Positions 17,592 to 29,140 of a stretch of DNA of 64,000 nt are shown here, piece after piece. The notes below the pieces were generated by a model. It did not search any database and had not been told where the DNA came from. It saw only the letters and a list, made by a program, of their open reading frames with translations. Made by a program: the position numbers and the translations under genes. Source of the stretch: Piscicola geometra (taxonomy: Eukaryota > Annelida > Clitellata > Hirudinida > Piscicolidae); the NCBI GenBank assembly GCA_943735955.1, contig OX030965.1, positions 7,661,306-7,725,305 on the forward strand, given 5' to 3'. Each line of letters opens with the position of its first letter. The stretch's first letter is position 1.

Positions 17592-20500
17592 ATGAAGAGA
17601 GATACATGCAAAGTAGAAGTTATTTCACCTGAGAGAAAGAAACCACTTATATTTATTGAGAATGACAACACCCCTTTGAAAAAGTTACAAATTCCTAATA
17701 ACAATGAAAATACCCAAAAGAAAGATAAAAGTAGACACAAAAGCCAAGGAACCAGAAAAAGCAACGTCTCCATGAGTGGTAAAATGAAAGAAATTATGAA
17801 GAAAAACGCTGCAAAAGTTAGTATAAATGATAAAAGTGTTTCAATAAATTTGGAGAAAAATGAGAATTGTTTAAAAAAGAACAAAATTAATGCTGGAAAT
17901 CAGCACACCAAGCCTGCACTGCATACACCTATAAAAGTCACTTCTGACAAAAAGCAATCTTTTTGTGCTGAAAGTATCACTAAATCTTGCATAATTCATG
18001 AAGGCATCATCACTGCTACTTTAACCACCACCACTACCCCTCCAACCACCACCACTACCCCTCCAACCACCACCACTCTCCCAACCATCTCCCTTCCAAC
18101 CACCACGACTATCCCTCCAACCATCTCTCCTCCAACCACCACCACTACCACTCTTCCAACCACCATCACCAATGATTCTGCACTTTTCAATGCCTCTTTC
18201 GAATCATTTTTTGCTGACTCAGAAAACATGGCAAAAATAGATGAGTGTTGTCTTGATGATGATACTACTATTACTACTACCGCTAATAATAATAAAAATA
18301 ATATTGATAATATCAATAATAATAAAGATAATAATTTAAGTGTTGATTTTTATGGTAAAATTGATGAGGAAGACTTTAAGGACTGCTGGATCGATGGTGC
18401 TGATGATGGTAGTAGTGGTGGTGCTGCTGATAATGATACTTTCTTTGGCCTGCCAAAGTCGGTTGAGAAGTTGATGTGGGTTCATCGATCGATCAAGAAT
18501 CTTTATGGTGGGCCATTCATTCATCCATCCAGCTATCTATCTTTCACTCTATTCATCCATCCATTCATCTCATTTATCCATGAATGCATGCATTCATAAT
18601 TCATTCATGCATGCATGCACCAGACTGGCAGAAGGAGTGTCTGAGACTCGACACGGTGAATGGCGCATGCAACCTCATCTACAACCTACCCACTTCTGGT
18701 CTGCGTGCATGCATGCATATTATAAGTGAATTGTGATGATGAGGATGATTGTGGTGTTCACTTTAAAGCATCAATATATATTCAAAGCTTGAAGTCAGAA
18801 GAGTAATTGAAATGTGGGGCAGTTAAGTTACCATTTATAAATGAAGCTGAAGCCTAACAAACCATCTTCATCATCATCTCCACAACTACCATCATCATCA
18901 CCACAACCACCATCATCATCATCACCACAGCCACCATCATCATCATCACCACAACTACCATCCTCATCATCACCACAACCACCATCATCACCACAACCAC
19001 CATCATCACCACAACCACCATCATCATCATCACCACAACCACCATCATCATCATCACCACAACCACCATCATCATCATCACCACAACTACCATCCTCATC
19101 ATCACCAATGCAGGCGGCAAGACACTGGTGGCGGAGGTGTTGATTCTGAAGCAGCTGCTCCTGAAGGGCAGGGATGCAGTCTTTGTGGTGCCCTTTGTGG
19201 CTATTGTGCAAGAGAAGGTGGTGATGATGATGATGGTGGTGGTGGTGATGATGATGGTGGTGGTGGTGATGATGAGGGTTGTGATATTGGTGGGGATGGT
19301 TGTATTCGTTGGGTAACCCTTCATGCATCGTGTGTCCACCATCACTATCCTCCAATTCACCATCCTTTCTCTTCCCATTTCATCGATCTCTTCTCCTCTC
19401 TTCTTCTCTCTTCCAACCCCTTCGACCACGTGAGCACAGGTGGCAGCGATGGTGGAGGTAGCTTCAGCGCTCGACTTCCTGGTGAAGGAGTATGCTCAGA
19501 GCAAGGGCAAGGTGCCCCCTGTCAAGAGCAGGAAGAGGGGTGGGCGGGCGTTAGTGGAGGTTGTGCACGCATGCATGCATGGATGGAGGGAGGGAGGGTT
19601 GAGGAGAGTGGCGAAGGAGTAGATGAATGGATGAGTGGAGGGAGGGAGGGTTGAAGGAGGGGGGTAGATGAATGGATGAGTGGAGAGAGGGAGGGTTGAA
19701 GGAGGGGGGTAGATGAATGGATGGGTGGAGAGAGGGAGGGTTGAAGGAGGGGGGTAGGTGAATGGATGGGTGGACGAAATGTATCCACTTCTGCCTCATC
19801 CATTCGTACATCTACTCATCCATGCACCCCCTTCTTATTTATCCATGCACCCACTTATCCTCCTACCCCCCACCCCCACCTTCCACCCCCCACCCCCACC
19901 TTTCCCTCCCACCCACCTCCTCCCCTCCACCCACCCACCCACAGTCTTGTACATAGGGACAATCGAGAAGATCAGTTTCCTGATCGATTCACTCATCGAA
20001 GCTAACAGGCTCTCGGAGATCGGTCTGGTGGTCGTCGATGAGGTGGGTGATGATAATAGTGGCGGTAGTTTACAATCATCATCACCATCACTACAGCTAT
20101 CATCATCATCATCAGTATCCTCATCATCATCATCACCAGCTGCACATGTTGGGAGATGGATCGAGGAGGGGCGCCACTCTGGAGAGTATGCTCGTGAAGA
20201 TCATGCATTTGTGTGAGGCGTGCTGATGATGATGATGGTGATGATGATGATGGTGATGATGATGATGATGGTGGTGGTGATGAGAATGAAGATATTATTT
20301 ACTTGAAAAGGACTACTATGCAATCATCATTACTACTACCACAACTTTTACCATTACTACTTCTACTATTATTACCAGAACCCCTTTCACTACCACTACT
20401 ACTACTACCACCACACCACAGCGAAGGGCACGCAGTTAGTCGGCATGAGCGCCACCTTGAACAACATGCACCACTTGCAGACCTTCCTCGGCGCCCAGTT

Positions 20501-23500
20501 GTACACCAACGACTTCAGACCCGTGGGTTTTTTCTGCATACATACATTTACGCACACACACACACACACATACACACACGCACATACACACACACACTCA
20601 CACACACAGGGCAGTCTGAAGGAACACGTGAAGATCAGCAACAACATTTACACAGTGAACAAGCATGCATCTGCAGACGACCTCCTCACGTTGCAACGCA
20701 CCGTGTCCTTTGAGGTCATTTGCATCATCATCATCAGTGCCATCATCATCATCATCATTATCTTCAACGTCATCATCTTCATATTCATCAGCATATTAAC
20801 TAGAAATAAGCCTATCTCTCATCTACTTCCACCACCACTACCACTACGACCAGACAACCTCCACAACCACTAACATAACAACCACTTCCACCACCACCAC
20901 GACGACCACCACAGGGCTACAACAGCGACATGCTGCGACAGGACCCCGACGGCATCTTCGCCTTGGTGAGCGACAACATGCAGCAGCACACGCTCATCTT
21001 CTGCCACACCAAGAAGAATTGCGAGAATGTCGCTCTGCTGATTTGCAGCCAGATCCGCACGGCTAGGTAGGTTGTCATGGTGATGGTGTTGGTAGTAGTG
21101 ATGATGATGGTGGTGGTGATGATGATAATGGTGGTGGTGGTGGTAGTGATAATGATGGTGGTGGTGGTGGTAGTGATGATGATGATGGTGGTGGTGGTAG
21201 TGATGATGATAATGGTGCTGGTGGTGGTGGTAGTGATGATGATGTCTTATGCACAATGATTAGATAAAATCTTCAACTCTCGCACTCAAAGCTGCCTGCC
21301 AACACCACAGGAAACTGCAGCAAGAGCAGAACCTCTCAAACGTCCCTCTTGCATCACCACCATCATCATCAGAACCAACCGCAGGACAACCGCCCACGCC
21401 CGATGAAAGCCTCAAGGCGCGTGAGAACCTGCTGCAGAATCTCTCAATCGAGGGCGCGGGCAATGTTTGTCCGGTGCTGCTGCGTTGCATCCCTCACGGA
21501 GTGGCCTACCACCACGGGGGCCTGTTGGGCGGTGAGCGGAGGTTGGTTGAGGAGGCCTTCAACGAGGGAGTCCTCAAAGTACTCGCCTGCACGTCCACCC
21601 TCGCCGCTGGAGTCAATCTGCCCGCTAATAGGTTGTTGCGTTGGTGGGTGGGTGTTTTGTGGTTTGTTGTTGTGGTTGTTGTGGTTGGAATCATGTTGTT
21701 GTTGTGGTTGGAATCATGTTGTTGTTGTTGTTGTGGTTGGAATCATGTTGCTGTTGTGGTTGGAATCATGTTGTTGTTGTTGTAAATAATCATAATTATT
21801 GAAATAATAATTATAATACATTTTTGACGATTCCACATTCGAATTCAATATCGAACAACACTCATCATAATCATCACGGCCGAAGGGTGATCATAAGGAC
21901 GCCGTTGATTGGCTGCAGGGCGATGACTCACTCGCAATACAAGCAGATGATTGGTCGAGCGGCGAGGGCGGGCTTCCACACGCATGGCGAGAGTTTCCTG
22001 CTGCTCGAGCAGAAGAATAAGGGCATGGTGCGTGAGGGTTGGGAGGAGGGTGATGATGATGATGATGTTAAAAGTATTGATAGGGGTGATGATGCTGATA
22101 GTAGTGATGATGATGTTAGTAGTAGTGATGATGATGTTGAAAGTAGTGATGATGATGTTAATAGTAGTGATGATGATATTGATAGTAGTGATGATGATGT
22201 TGATAGTAGTGATGATGATGTTGATAGTAGTGATGATGATATTGATAGTAGTGATGATGATGTTGATAGTAGTGATGATGATATTGATAGTAGTGATGAT
22301 GATGTTAGTAGTAGTGATGATGATGATGATGATGGCGACAGGTGCATGGTATAGTGCAAGGCTCGTACGACGATTGCAACTCGAGTCTCCTGCAGGAGGA
22401 TGGAGTGCAGGCCTTGGTGCTGTCGTGTGTGGCCCTCAAGGTGCTGCATGGGTGGCAGCATGGTGCTGCATGGGTCGTGCATGGGTGCATGGATGGGTGG
22501 GTGCATGAAAGGATGAATGCATGATGCATGGGAGGATGAATGGGTGCATGCATGCATTCAGTAGTTATTTGTTTTAACTTTTGCAGATCGTGAAGAGCAT
22601 TGCTGACCTGAATGACGTCATGAAGAAGACACTCTACTACATACAAAACGATCGAGATAGAGATACTGCTAGTAATAGTGACCTATTAACCATGGTTGGG
22701 GATTTGATAGTTGACCTGGTGAGGGAAGGTCACGTGACGAAGAGTCAGGAAGGTCAATTAGAGGTCACGAAACTAGGCCAAGCCACCTTCAAAGGTTGTC
22801 GCATGTGGTGTTATTATGAAGTCACAAGTTGTAAATTGTTTTTGTCCAATCTTCAGAAGCCAATGATGAAGAGACTCATTGATGGTTTAAGCTGGTTGGT
22901 AGATGAATTAATGCGTGCATGCATGCATTTGTGCATGTGTGTACGCTGGTGAATTGCTCGTACGACGCTTCATTCGGATTGAATGCGTCAGAGAATTCAC
23001 TACATGTCTATGCCATGCATTCCTTTCTATTTCGTCTTCCACTCTTTGCTTCTTTGTCCGTTCGTCAACTCCCATCATCATCATCACCACCACCACTATC
23101 ATCATCACCACCACCACCATCATCATCATCACCACCACCACGAAGGCTGCATAGACCTGAAGGACGCCAAAGGAACTTACGACGAACTGCTGCAACATCG
23201 TGCTCACATGGTTCTCTCGCACCACCTGCACCTCCTCTTCCTCATCACCCCCCTTGACCTGCTTGACGCCTTCGACGCGGTCAACTGGATGACCTATTTA
23301 CAGGAGGTTGTTGTTGCTTGTGGCAGTGTTGTTGCTTGTGGTGGTGTTGTTGCTTGTGGTGGTGTTGTTTGTGTTGTTTGTGTTGTGCTGTTTTTGAGGG
23401 GGAGGGATCAGAATTTTTTTTTTCGCTTAGAAATTTTAACGTTTGGCGCATTAAGTTTAAAAACTACAACTAGCCATCCCTCCCATCCCTACCATCCCTT

Positions 23501-24956
23501 TCCCTATTTGCCACCACAGATTTCGAGGCTGGGGGAGGAGGAGGGGAAGGTGATGAGGAGGTTGGGGGTGAGTGAGGCATACGTTCATAGGAGAGCCGGA
23601 GGACACGCTGGTCGAGGAGTGAGTGATGGGATGGAGGGATGGAGGGAGGGAGGGAGGGAAAAAGTGAGTGGGTGATTAGATGCATGGAGGGATGGAGGGA
23701 GAAAAATAGTGAGTGAGTGGATGAAGGACTAATGGATGAAGGTTTTTTCACGGCATTTTTCTTTCTTGCTTACTCACCACAATGATCATCACCACCACCA
23801 CAATCATCATCATCATCACCACCACAGGCGGCTGAAGCGACAACAAAGCGCTTCTACCTGACGCTGATGCTGAATCACGTGCTGAAGAACCAGTCGATCT
23901 GGCAGATTGCCAACAAGTTCGCCCTTGCCAGAGGCTTTGTGCAGCAGTTGGTGCAGCAGGCTTGCTCACGTGCTTTCAATCTTGTGCAGTTCACGCAGGT
24001 TGGTGCTGATGATGATTAATTGGTGATGATGACGATGTCACTGATGATGAAGAAACGGTGATGGTGATAATGATGACGGTTAACAATGCTTTTCTATTTT
24101 TTTCACTCCAAAACTGACCACAGCAACTGGACGAGATGTGGTGTTACCAGCACCTGCTGCCTCCCTTCCTCCTCCTCCTCCTGCACTCTTCATCGCCTGA
24201 ACTGCTGCCTCTCATGGAAGCCACCGACCTCAAAATCGTCTGTGGTGGTGGTGGTGCCTCTGGTGGTGGTTGTTGGTGGTAGTAAGGGTGGTAATAGTGG
24301 TGGTAGTTACAGTATGAGGCTTTGAGATCGCATTGTTGGGGATGTGGTAACCACCACCACCACTTCGAACAACCAAGCCTCCCAACGACCCACCAACACC
24401 ACTTAGCCTCACAACCACCAACACACCACCACCACAGGGCAGGGCTCGACTGCTCTACAACAGCGGCTTCACCACGGTGCAGTCACTAGCAGCCGCTACC
24501 ACACGAGAAGTGGTCGAGAAGACGCCCCTGATGCCCTGGAAGGTCGCTCGTCAAGCCATCAGGGCCGCCCAGGTGAGGGGGGTGAGGAGGGAGGGGAGGG
24601 GGTTGTAAGATGAGGAGGAGGGAGAAGAGGGGGTCTGTTAGCTGAAGAGGGAGGGGAAGAGGGGCTGTAGGGTGTGGATAAGTTCACTTCTTCATTTTGA
24701 ATGCATGCAGATGCACCTGAAAGGAAAGGTGGATGAACTGCTGGGAGAAATGGATTTGTACAACCTCAACAACAACAACAATAATAATGATAATCGAAAT
24801 AACAATGATAATAATGATAATCGAAATAACAATGATAATAATGATAATCGAAATAACAATGATAATAATGATAATCGAAATAACAATGATAATAATGATA
24901 ATCGAAATAACAATGATAATAATGATAATCGAAATAACAATGATAATACTAAATAA
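17592..24956 (+). CDS. HELQ: HELQ (POLQ-like) DNA-repair helicase, complete (19 exons, 1139 aa)
   Basis: Exons: 17592-18507, 18624-18698, 19114-19217, 19440-19539, 19945-20042, 20140-20212, 20422-20522, 20610-20714, 20915-21066, 21311-21631, 21886-22027, 22342-22440, 22587-22794, 23146-23306, 23520-23618, 23828-23998, 24124-24237, 24438-24572, 24711-24956 (3420 nt, phases agree). HELQ is a superfamily-2 3'-5' helicase that works with RPA and RAD51 paralogs in crosslink and double-strand-break repair. Visible motifs: Walker A LPTSGGKT (about 327-334, split by intron 2), VVVDELHMLGDGSRR (motif II), VGMSATLNN (III), FCHTKKNCENVA (IV), TSTLAAGVNLP (V), QYKQMIGRAARAG (VI). Winged-helix, ratchet and C-terminal helix-hairpin-helix regions follow. 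The first 300 residues are basic and disordered, with a Thr/Pro tract (about 150-195). The C-terminus is six 9-residue Arg/Asn/Asp repeats. AATAAA overlaps the stop and recurs at 24961 and 25033. Confidence 0.97.
18867..19103. repeat. (CAT)n/CACAACCAC tract, 3' half of HELQ intron 2
   Basis: Repeating ATCATCATCACCACAACCACC blocks directly upstream of the exon 3 acceptor at 19113. The 5' part of the same intron contains the complementary GTGATGATGAGGATGATTGTGG. Confidence 0.93.
19619..19775. repeat. About 43-bp minisatellite in HELQ intron 4
   Basis: Three and a half copies of a G-rich unit containing GGAGGGTTGAAGGAGGGGGG and GATGAATGGATG. Runs of G could form quadruplexes in the transcript. 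Confidence 0.9.
22067..22332. repeat. 21-bp GAT/AGT repeat in HELQ intron 11
   Basis: About 12 copies of a unit reading GTTGATAGTAGTGATGATGAT (one base of drift between copies), filling the intron between exons 11 and 12. Confidence 0.93.
24783..24951 (+). repeat. 27-bp repeat encoding the HELQ C-terminal tail
   Basis: Six near-perfect copies of a 27-bp unit encoding RNNNDNNDN, in frame up to the stop codon. Coding minisatellite; see findings. Confidence 0.95.
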
Positions 24957-25923
24957 AGAGAATAAAAAATTTAATTGTTAAGAGGTTTTAATACTGAAAG
25001 CAGTGATATCGTACGAAGAATTAGGAGCACTGAATAAAAGCGCCTTGATTTATTCAATGAGAAGTTTTTGTTTATTGTTTTTTTCGATTTTATTCGCTTG
25101 TAGAATCTTTCAAATTAGTTTTTCACATTTTTTTTATTTCAACAACTATTTAAGAAATTATTGAAAAATATTATTTTTAAACTTTGTATATTTCTTATAT
25201 TCGTATTTAGTATCTATATCAATATAATATAAATCTATAGATTGAGTCTTCGGAGAACTAAATCGACTAGATAGGCCTAATATAAGGGCTTACTCATCCT
25301 TCTTGTGCTATTGAACAGCCCTCAATGCAAGCACACCTGATCATACCTAAAAGCTCTCGTCAGAACAAATTTATTTTACTATTTTTATTCAACAATTATT
25401 ATTTTAATATTGTTAATACTGTGTAATTATATTGGGCATATCACGAAGAAGAAGAAGAAGAATGGTCTTTTCTTTTCAAGTGATTTCTATGCTATAATTT
25501 ATTCAACAAGGTCTCCGTTATATATGGAATATGCGGTTGTTCGTTTCACTGTGGGTGAGCCTTCAATAAGCCATCAAACAAGATTTTTTTGCCAAATATT
25601 TGAGGTATTTCATGCTAATTAGCTTGTTTTACTGTGAATATTTAAATATTGATTAATTAATTTCTGAGTTTTTGTGATTTTTAAAGTTAAATAACTTACT
25701 ATAAAATTTAATGACTGTTTTAACTTAAATTAATTTTTAAATAGTGTCTACCGGTTCTTTAAATTCTTAGAAATTTTCTTAATTTCTTGTTTTGCAGAAC
25801 ATGGCTTTAAAATATAGCTTTGCACTAATTGACAGATTATTATTCAATTTTTTGCATACATTATAAAATACCTTTAAAAAACACAGTCTTCTAAAGATTT
25901 CAAACAAGCACCTATCGTCTGCA
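24957..25923. other. Intergenic region HELQ / plakin
   Basis: About 970 bp of AT-rich DNA. It holds the HELQ polyadenylation signals and the plakin promoter and leader. A less AT-rich stretch at 25240-25350 has no frame or structure I can identify. No gene supported. Confidence 0.6.
25033..25038 (+). promoter_or_regulatory. Candidate HELQ polyadenylation signal
   Basis: AATAAA 77 nt downstream of the HELQ stop. Two earlier copies (24952 and 24961) overlap or abut the stop. Confidence 0.5.
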
Positions 25924-28900
25924 ATGGCTGCGCCCAACTCCGATCAACTTGAAGCTTTGCTGAAAAATGCAAGGGCGTTGAAGGACAAAATAATATACGG
26001 TTCAGGAGGGCAGTCGAGGAAGGCTGTGGAGAAGTTGTATGGCGAGCAAATGGCTCTGGAGAGTGAGATCACTGCTCTGATGTCGAAAGTGGAGACTGAA
26101 ACTAAAGGGGTGAGAAAGGGTTGAATCAATAATAACTTTTACAAGTCCAATAGTTTTCATTTGCAAACTACCACTTGAACCATTCTTGTAACTACCACCT
26201 TAACAACCCCCTTAACCACCACCATTACAGCTACCTTCATAACAACCACCCTCACAGCTACCTTCATAACAACCACCCTCACAGCTACCTTCATAACAAC
26301 CACCCTCACAGCTACCTTCATAACAACCACCCTCACAGCTACCCGCCAAAGAAATTGATGCATACCAAGAGTCCCTCAACCACCTCAGTGTGAGTCAGAG
26401 GGGAGTTGGCACATTGGTTCTAGCTGTTATTATTATTATTATCATCATCATTTGTAGCTGGCAAACGCCAAGAAGGTGAAGAATCTGCAGACGCGCATGC
26501 AAGTCCTTGACCTGGAGTCGCTCATCTGGGTGCTACTACTTGTTCAATTACATTATTTCAATGAGCATAAAAACAATAATAATAATGAAAAGAAAAATAA
26601 GAATAATGATTATTAGAACAAGTATAAAACATAAATAACTATTATAAGGAGCATTAAAACAGATTAACGGATCTTAAAGAGTAATACACACGAGCAGAAT
26701 GTCTCGAGCTTCGTGACGAAGATGTCGGTGATGTTGGTGGAGGCGGGAAGTGAGGGCAGTGACGTCATAGGCGCAGACGAGCATCACGATGACCTCAAGC
26801 TCGACTCTCATTTGCCAGGCTATATAGGTCAACTCAGTCAGGTCGTCGTCAGAACAATATTAATGATAATAATAGATTGTATTCTTTTTATTGTTGGTGT
26901 TTATACAAACCACACCAACCACACAGAACTGCATCTTTGGCGTGGCTGACAGCTGGAGCAGCCTCGAGACACTCAACAAGTGCGTGCAAACACACGTCCA
27001 AAACGCTGCTGCCTACCACAAGGTGGCGCTCCCGTATATGCTAGTCAGAGCGGCTCTTTTTATTCGACTATTTGAAATTGTTTTAAGAATTATTTTTATT
27101 ATAATTTGCAATTAACAAACTTCACCATCATAATCATCACCAGTATCACCATCATAATCATCACCAGTATCACCATCATAATCACCACCAGTATCACCAT
27201 CATAATCACCACCACACGATAGTTCCACCACGAGGTGATGGAGAGCAGGAAATGGATGGTTTACGATCTTTCGGACGCCATCATCAACTTCCAAAGACTC
27301 CAAATCGATGAGCCCACCACCCAAAGCATCAACTACTTCCTGGCGGAATTTGAGGTTTCGAATTTACTTAAAAAACATTAAAAATATTTTATTTAAAAAA
27401 AAGTAATTTTAGTTATTTGTTTTTTAATCCCTAGTGTTCACGCCCAGCGACCAATCACAACAGGCTATCCACAAAGCCCTAACTCATTGGAGGTGCGCAT
27501 TGGTCAGACTTTCGAATGCAGCAGCCTCATTGGTCCCTGTGGACTTGAGGACACGCCCCCTCGATACGCCCCTACCCGTCACAGCCCTCGCCAACTACAC
27601 AGCGCAGAATGTTGGGGGGGGGCAAAGGAAGGGAGTGGTAGAATTTCATACAATAAAGTTTCGTAAAATCATTTGTTAAATAAATTAAAGTTGATTTTTG
27701 TAGCAAAACTTATTTTATTACATCATTGCATAATTAAATATTATTATTATTATTATTATTGCCACCACCACTACCATACTCATTTTCATTATCACTACCA
27801 CCATCATCATCACCATCATAATCATCATCATCACTACCTACAAGATGCTGATCAGGGAGGGAGAGATGCTGACGCTGGTGGAGGGGGGAGAGGTGGAGCA
27901 TTGGAGGGTGTGCAATGGCAGGGGCGTTGAGGCGCAGGTGCCCTCAGCCCTCATCCTCATCCCCCCTCCCCATCCACAAGCCCTCAACGCTCTTGATGAG
28001 TGCGTGTTTGCGTGGAGATTGGTATATATTCTTTGATTCATCCACTCCTTAGCAGTCCATCCATCCATCCATCAACCCTTCATCCATCTATCCATCCTTC
28101 AACCCTTCATCCATCCATTTATCCATCCATCCATCCATTTATCCATCCATCCATCCATCCATCCATCCATCAACCCTTCATCCATCTATCCATCCTTCAT
28201 CCATCCATCCATCCATCCATCGCAAGGTTAAAGTTCATCCTTCTGACCTACTGGACGAAGGTCTTGAAGTTGTATGGATGCTGTTACATCAAGCTCCTGC
28301 TCAGACTCTACAAGGCGCAGTACGCCAAGAATGAGGTCAGTTCGCACGGGGAGAGTTCATGTAATTGGGTCAAACCAATTAAGTATTCATATATGGTTTT
28401 TAATTTATTATTATTAAATGGTTAATTTATTATTTTTAAAAATAGAATTTAATTTCAATTCTTTGATTTATTAAAATAATAATTTCTTAATTAATTTAAA
28501 CTTGGTTGTAATGATTAACATGTATCACAGCTGCTTCAACTGGAGAGGCTGGAGGACTGGGACAAGGAGAACATGTTGACCTACTTTGTGGCCACCGAGC
28601 AAGTCCTCAAGAAGTGAGCGCTACACCAATTATAAACCAATTAGCAGCCATTAACACTAATTGAAAGTATTAATAATGCAATTGTTGACTTTAAATTATT
28701 AATTTTTTTATAATTAATTATAAATCCAATTATTAAACGTGACCCCGCCCACACCGCACCATCCTCCAATCAGGTTCTGGTCTAGCTCCCGCATGTACCA
28801 ATATTGGCTGGAGAGGGTGGGCGTGTTGAGGGTGTTGTTGGAGGATGATGCTGACCTACATCTTTCAGCCAATCAGAGCACTCGTATGTGGTGGTGATGG

Positions 28901-28990
28901 TTTTGATGATGATGATAATGATCGAATTATTAGTTTCATTTTCAAAAAAAACTATTTTTGTCGTTCAAACATCACCACCACCATCAAAAC

Positions 28991-29025
<35 letters not shown>

Positions 29026-29104
29026 ACATCATCATCATCAACATCATCAACATCATCAACATCATCAACATCATCATCATCAACATCATCATCATCATCA
29101 TCAA

Positions 29105-29140
<36 letters not shown>

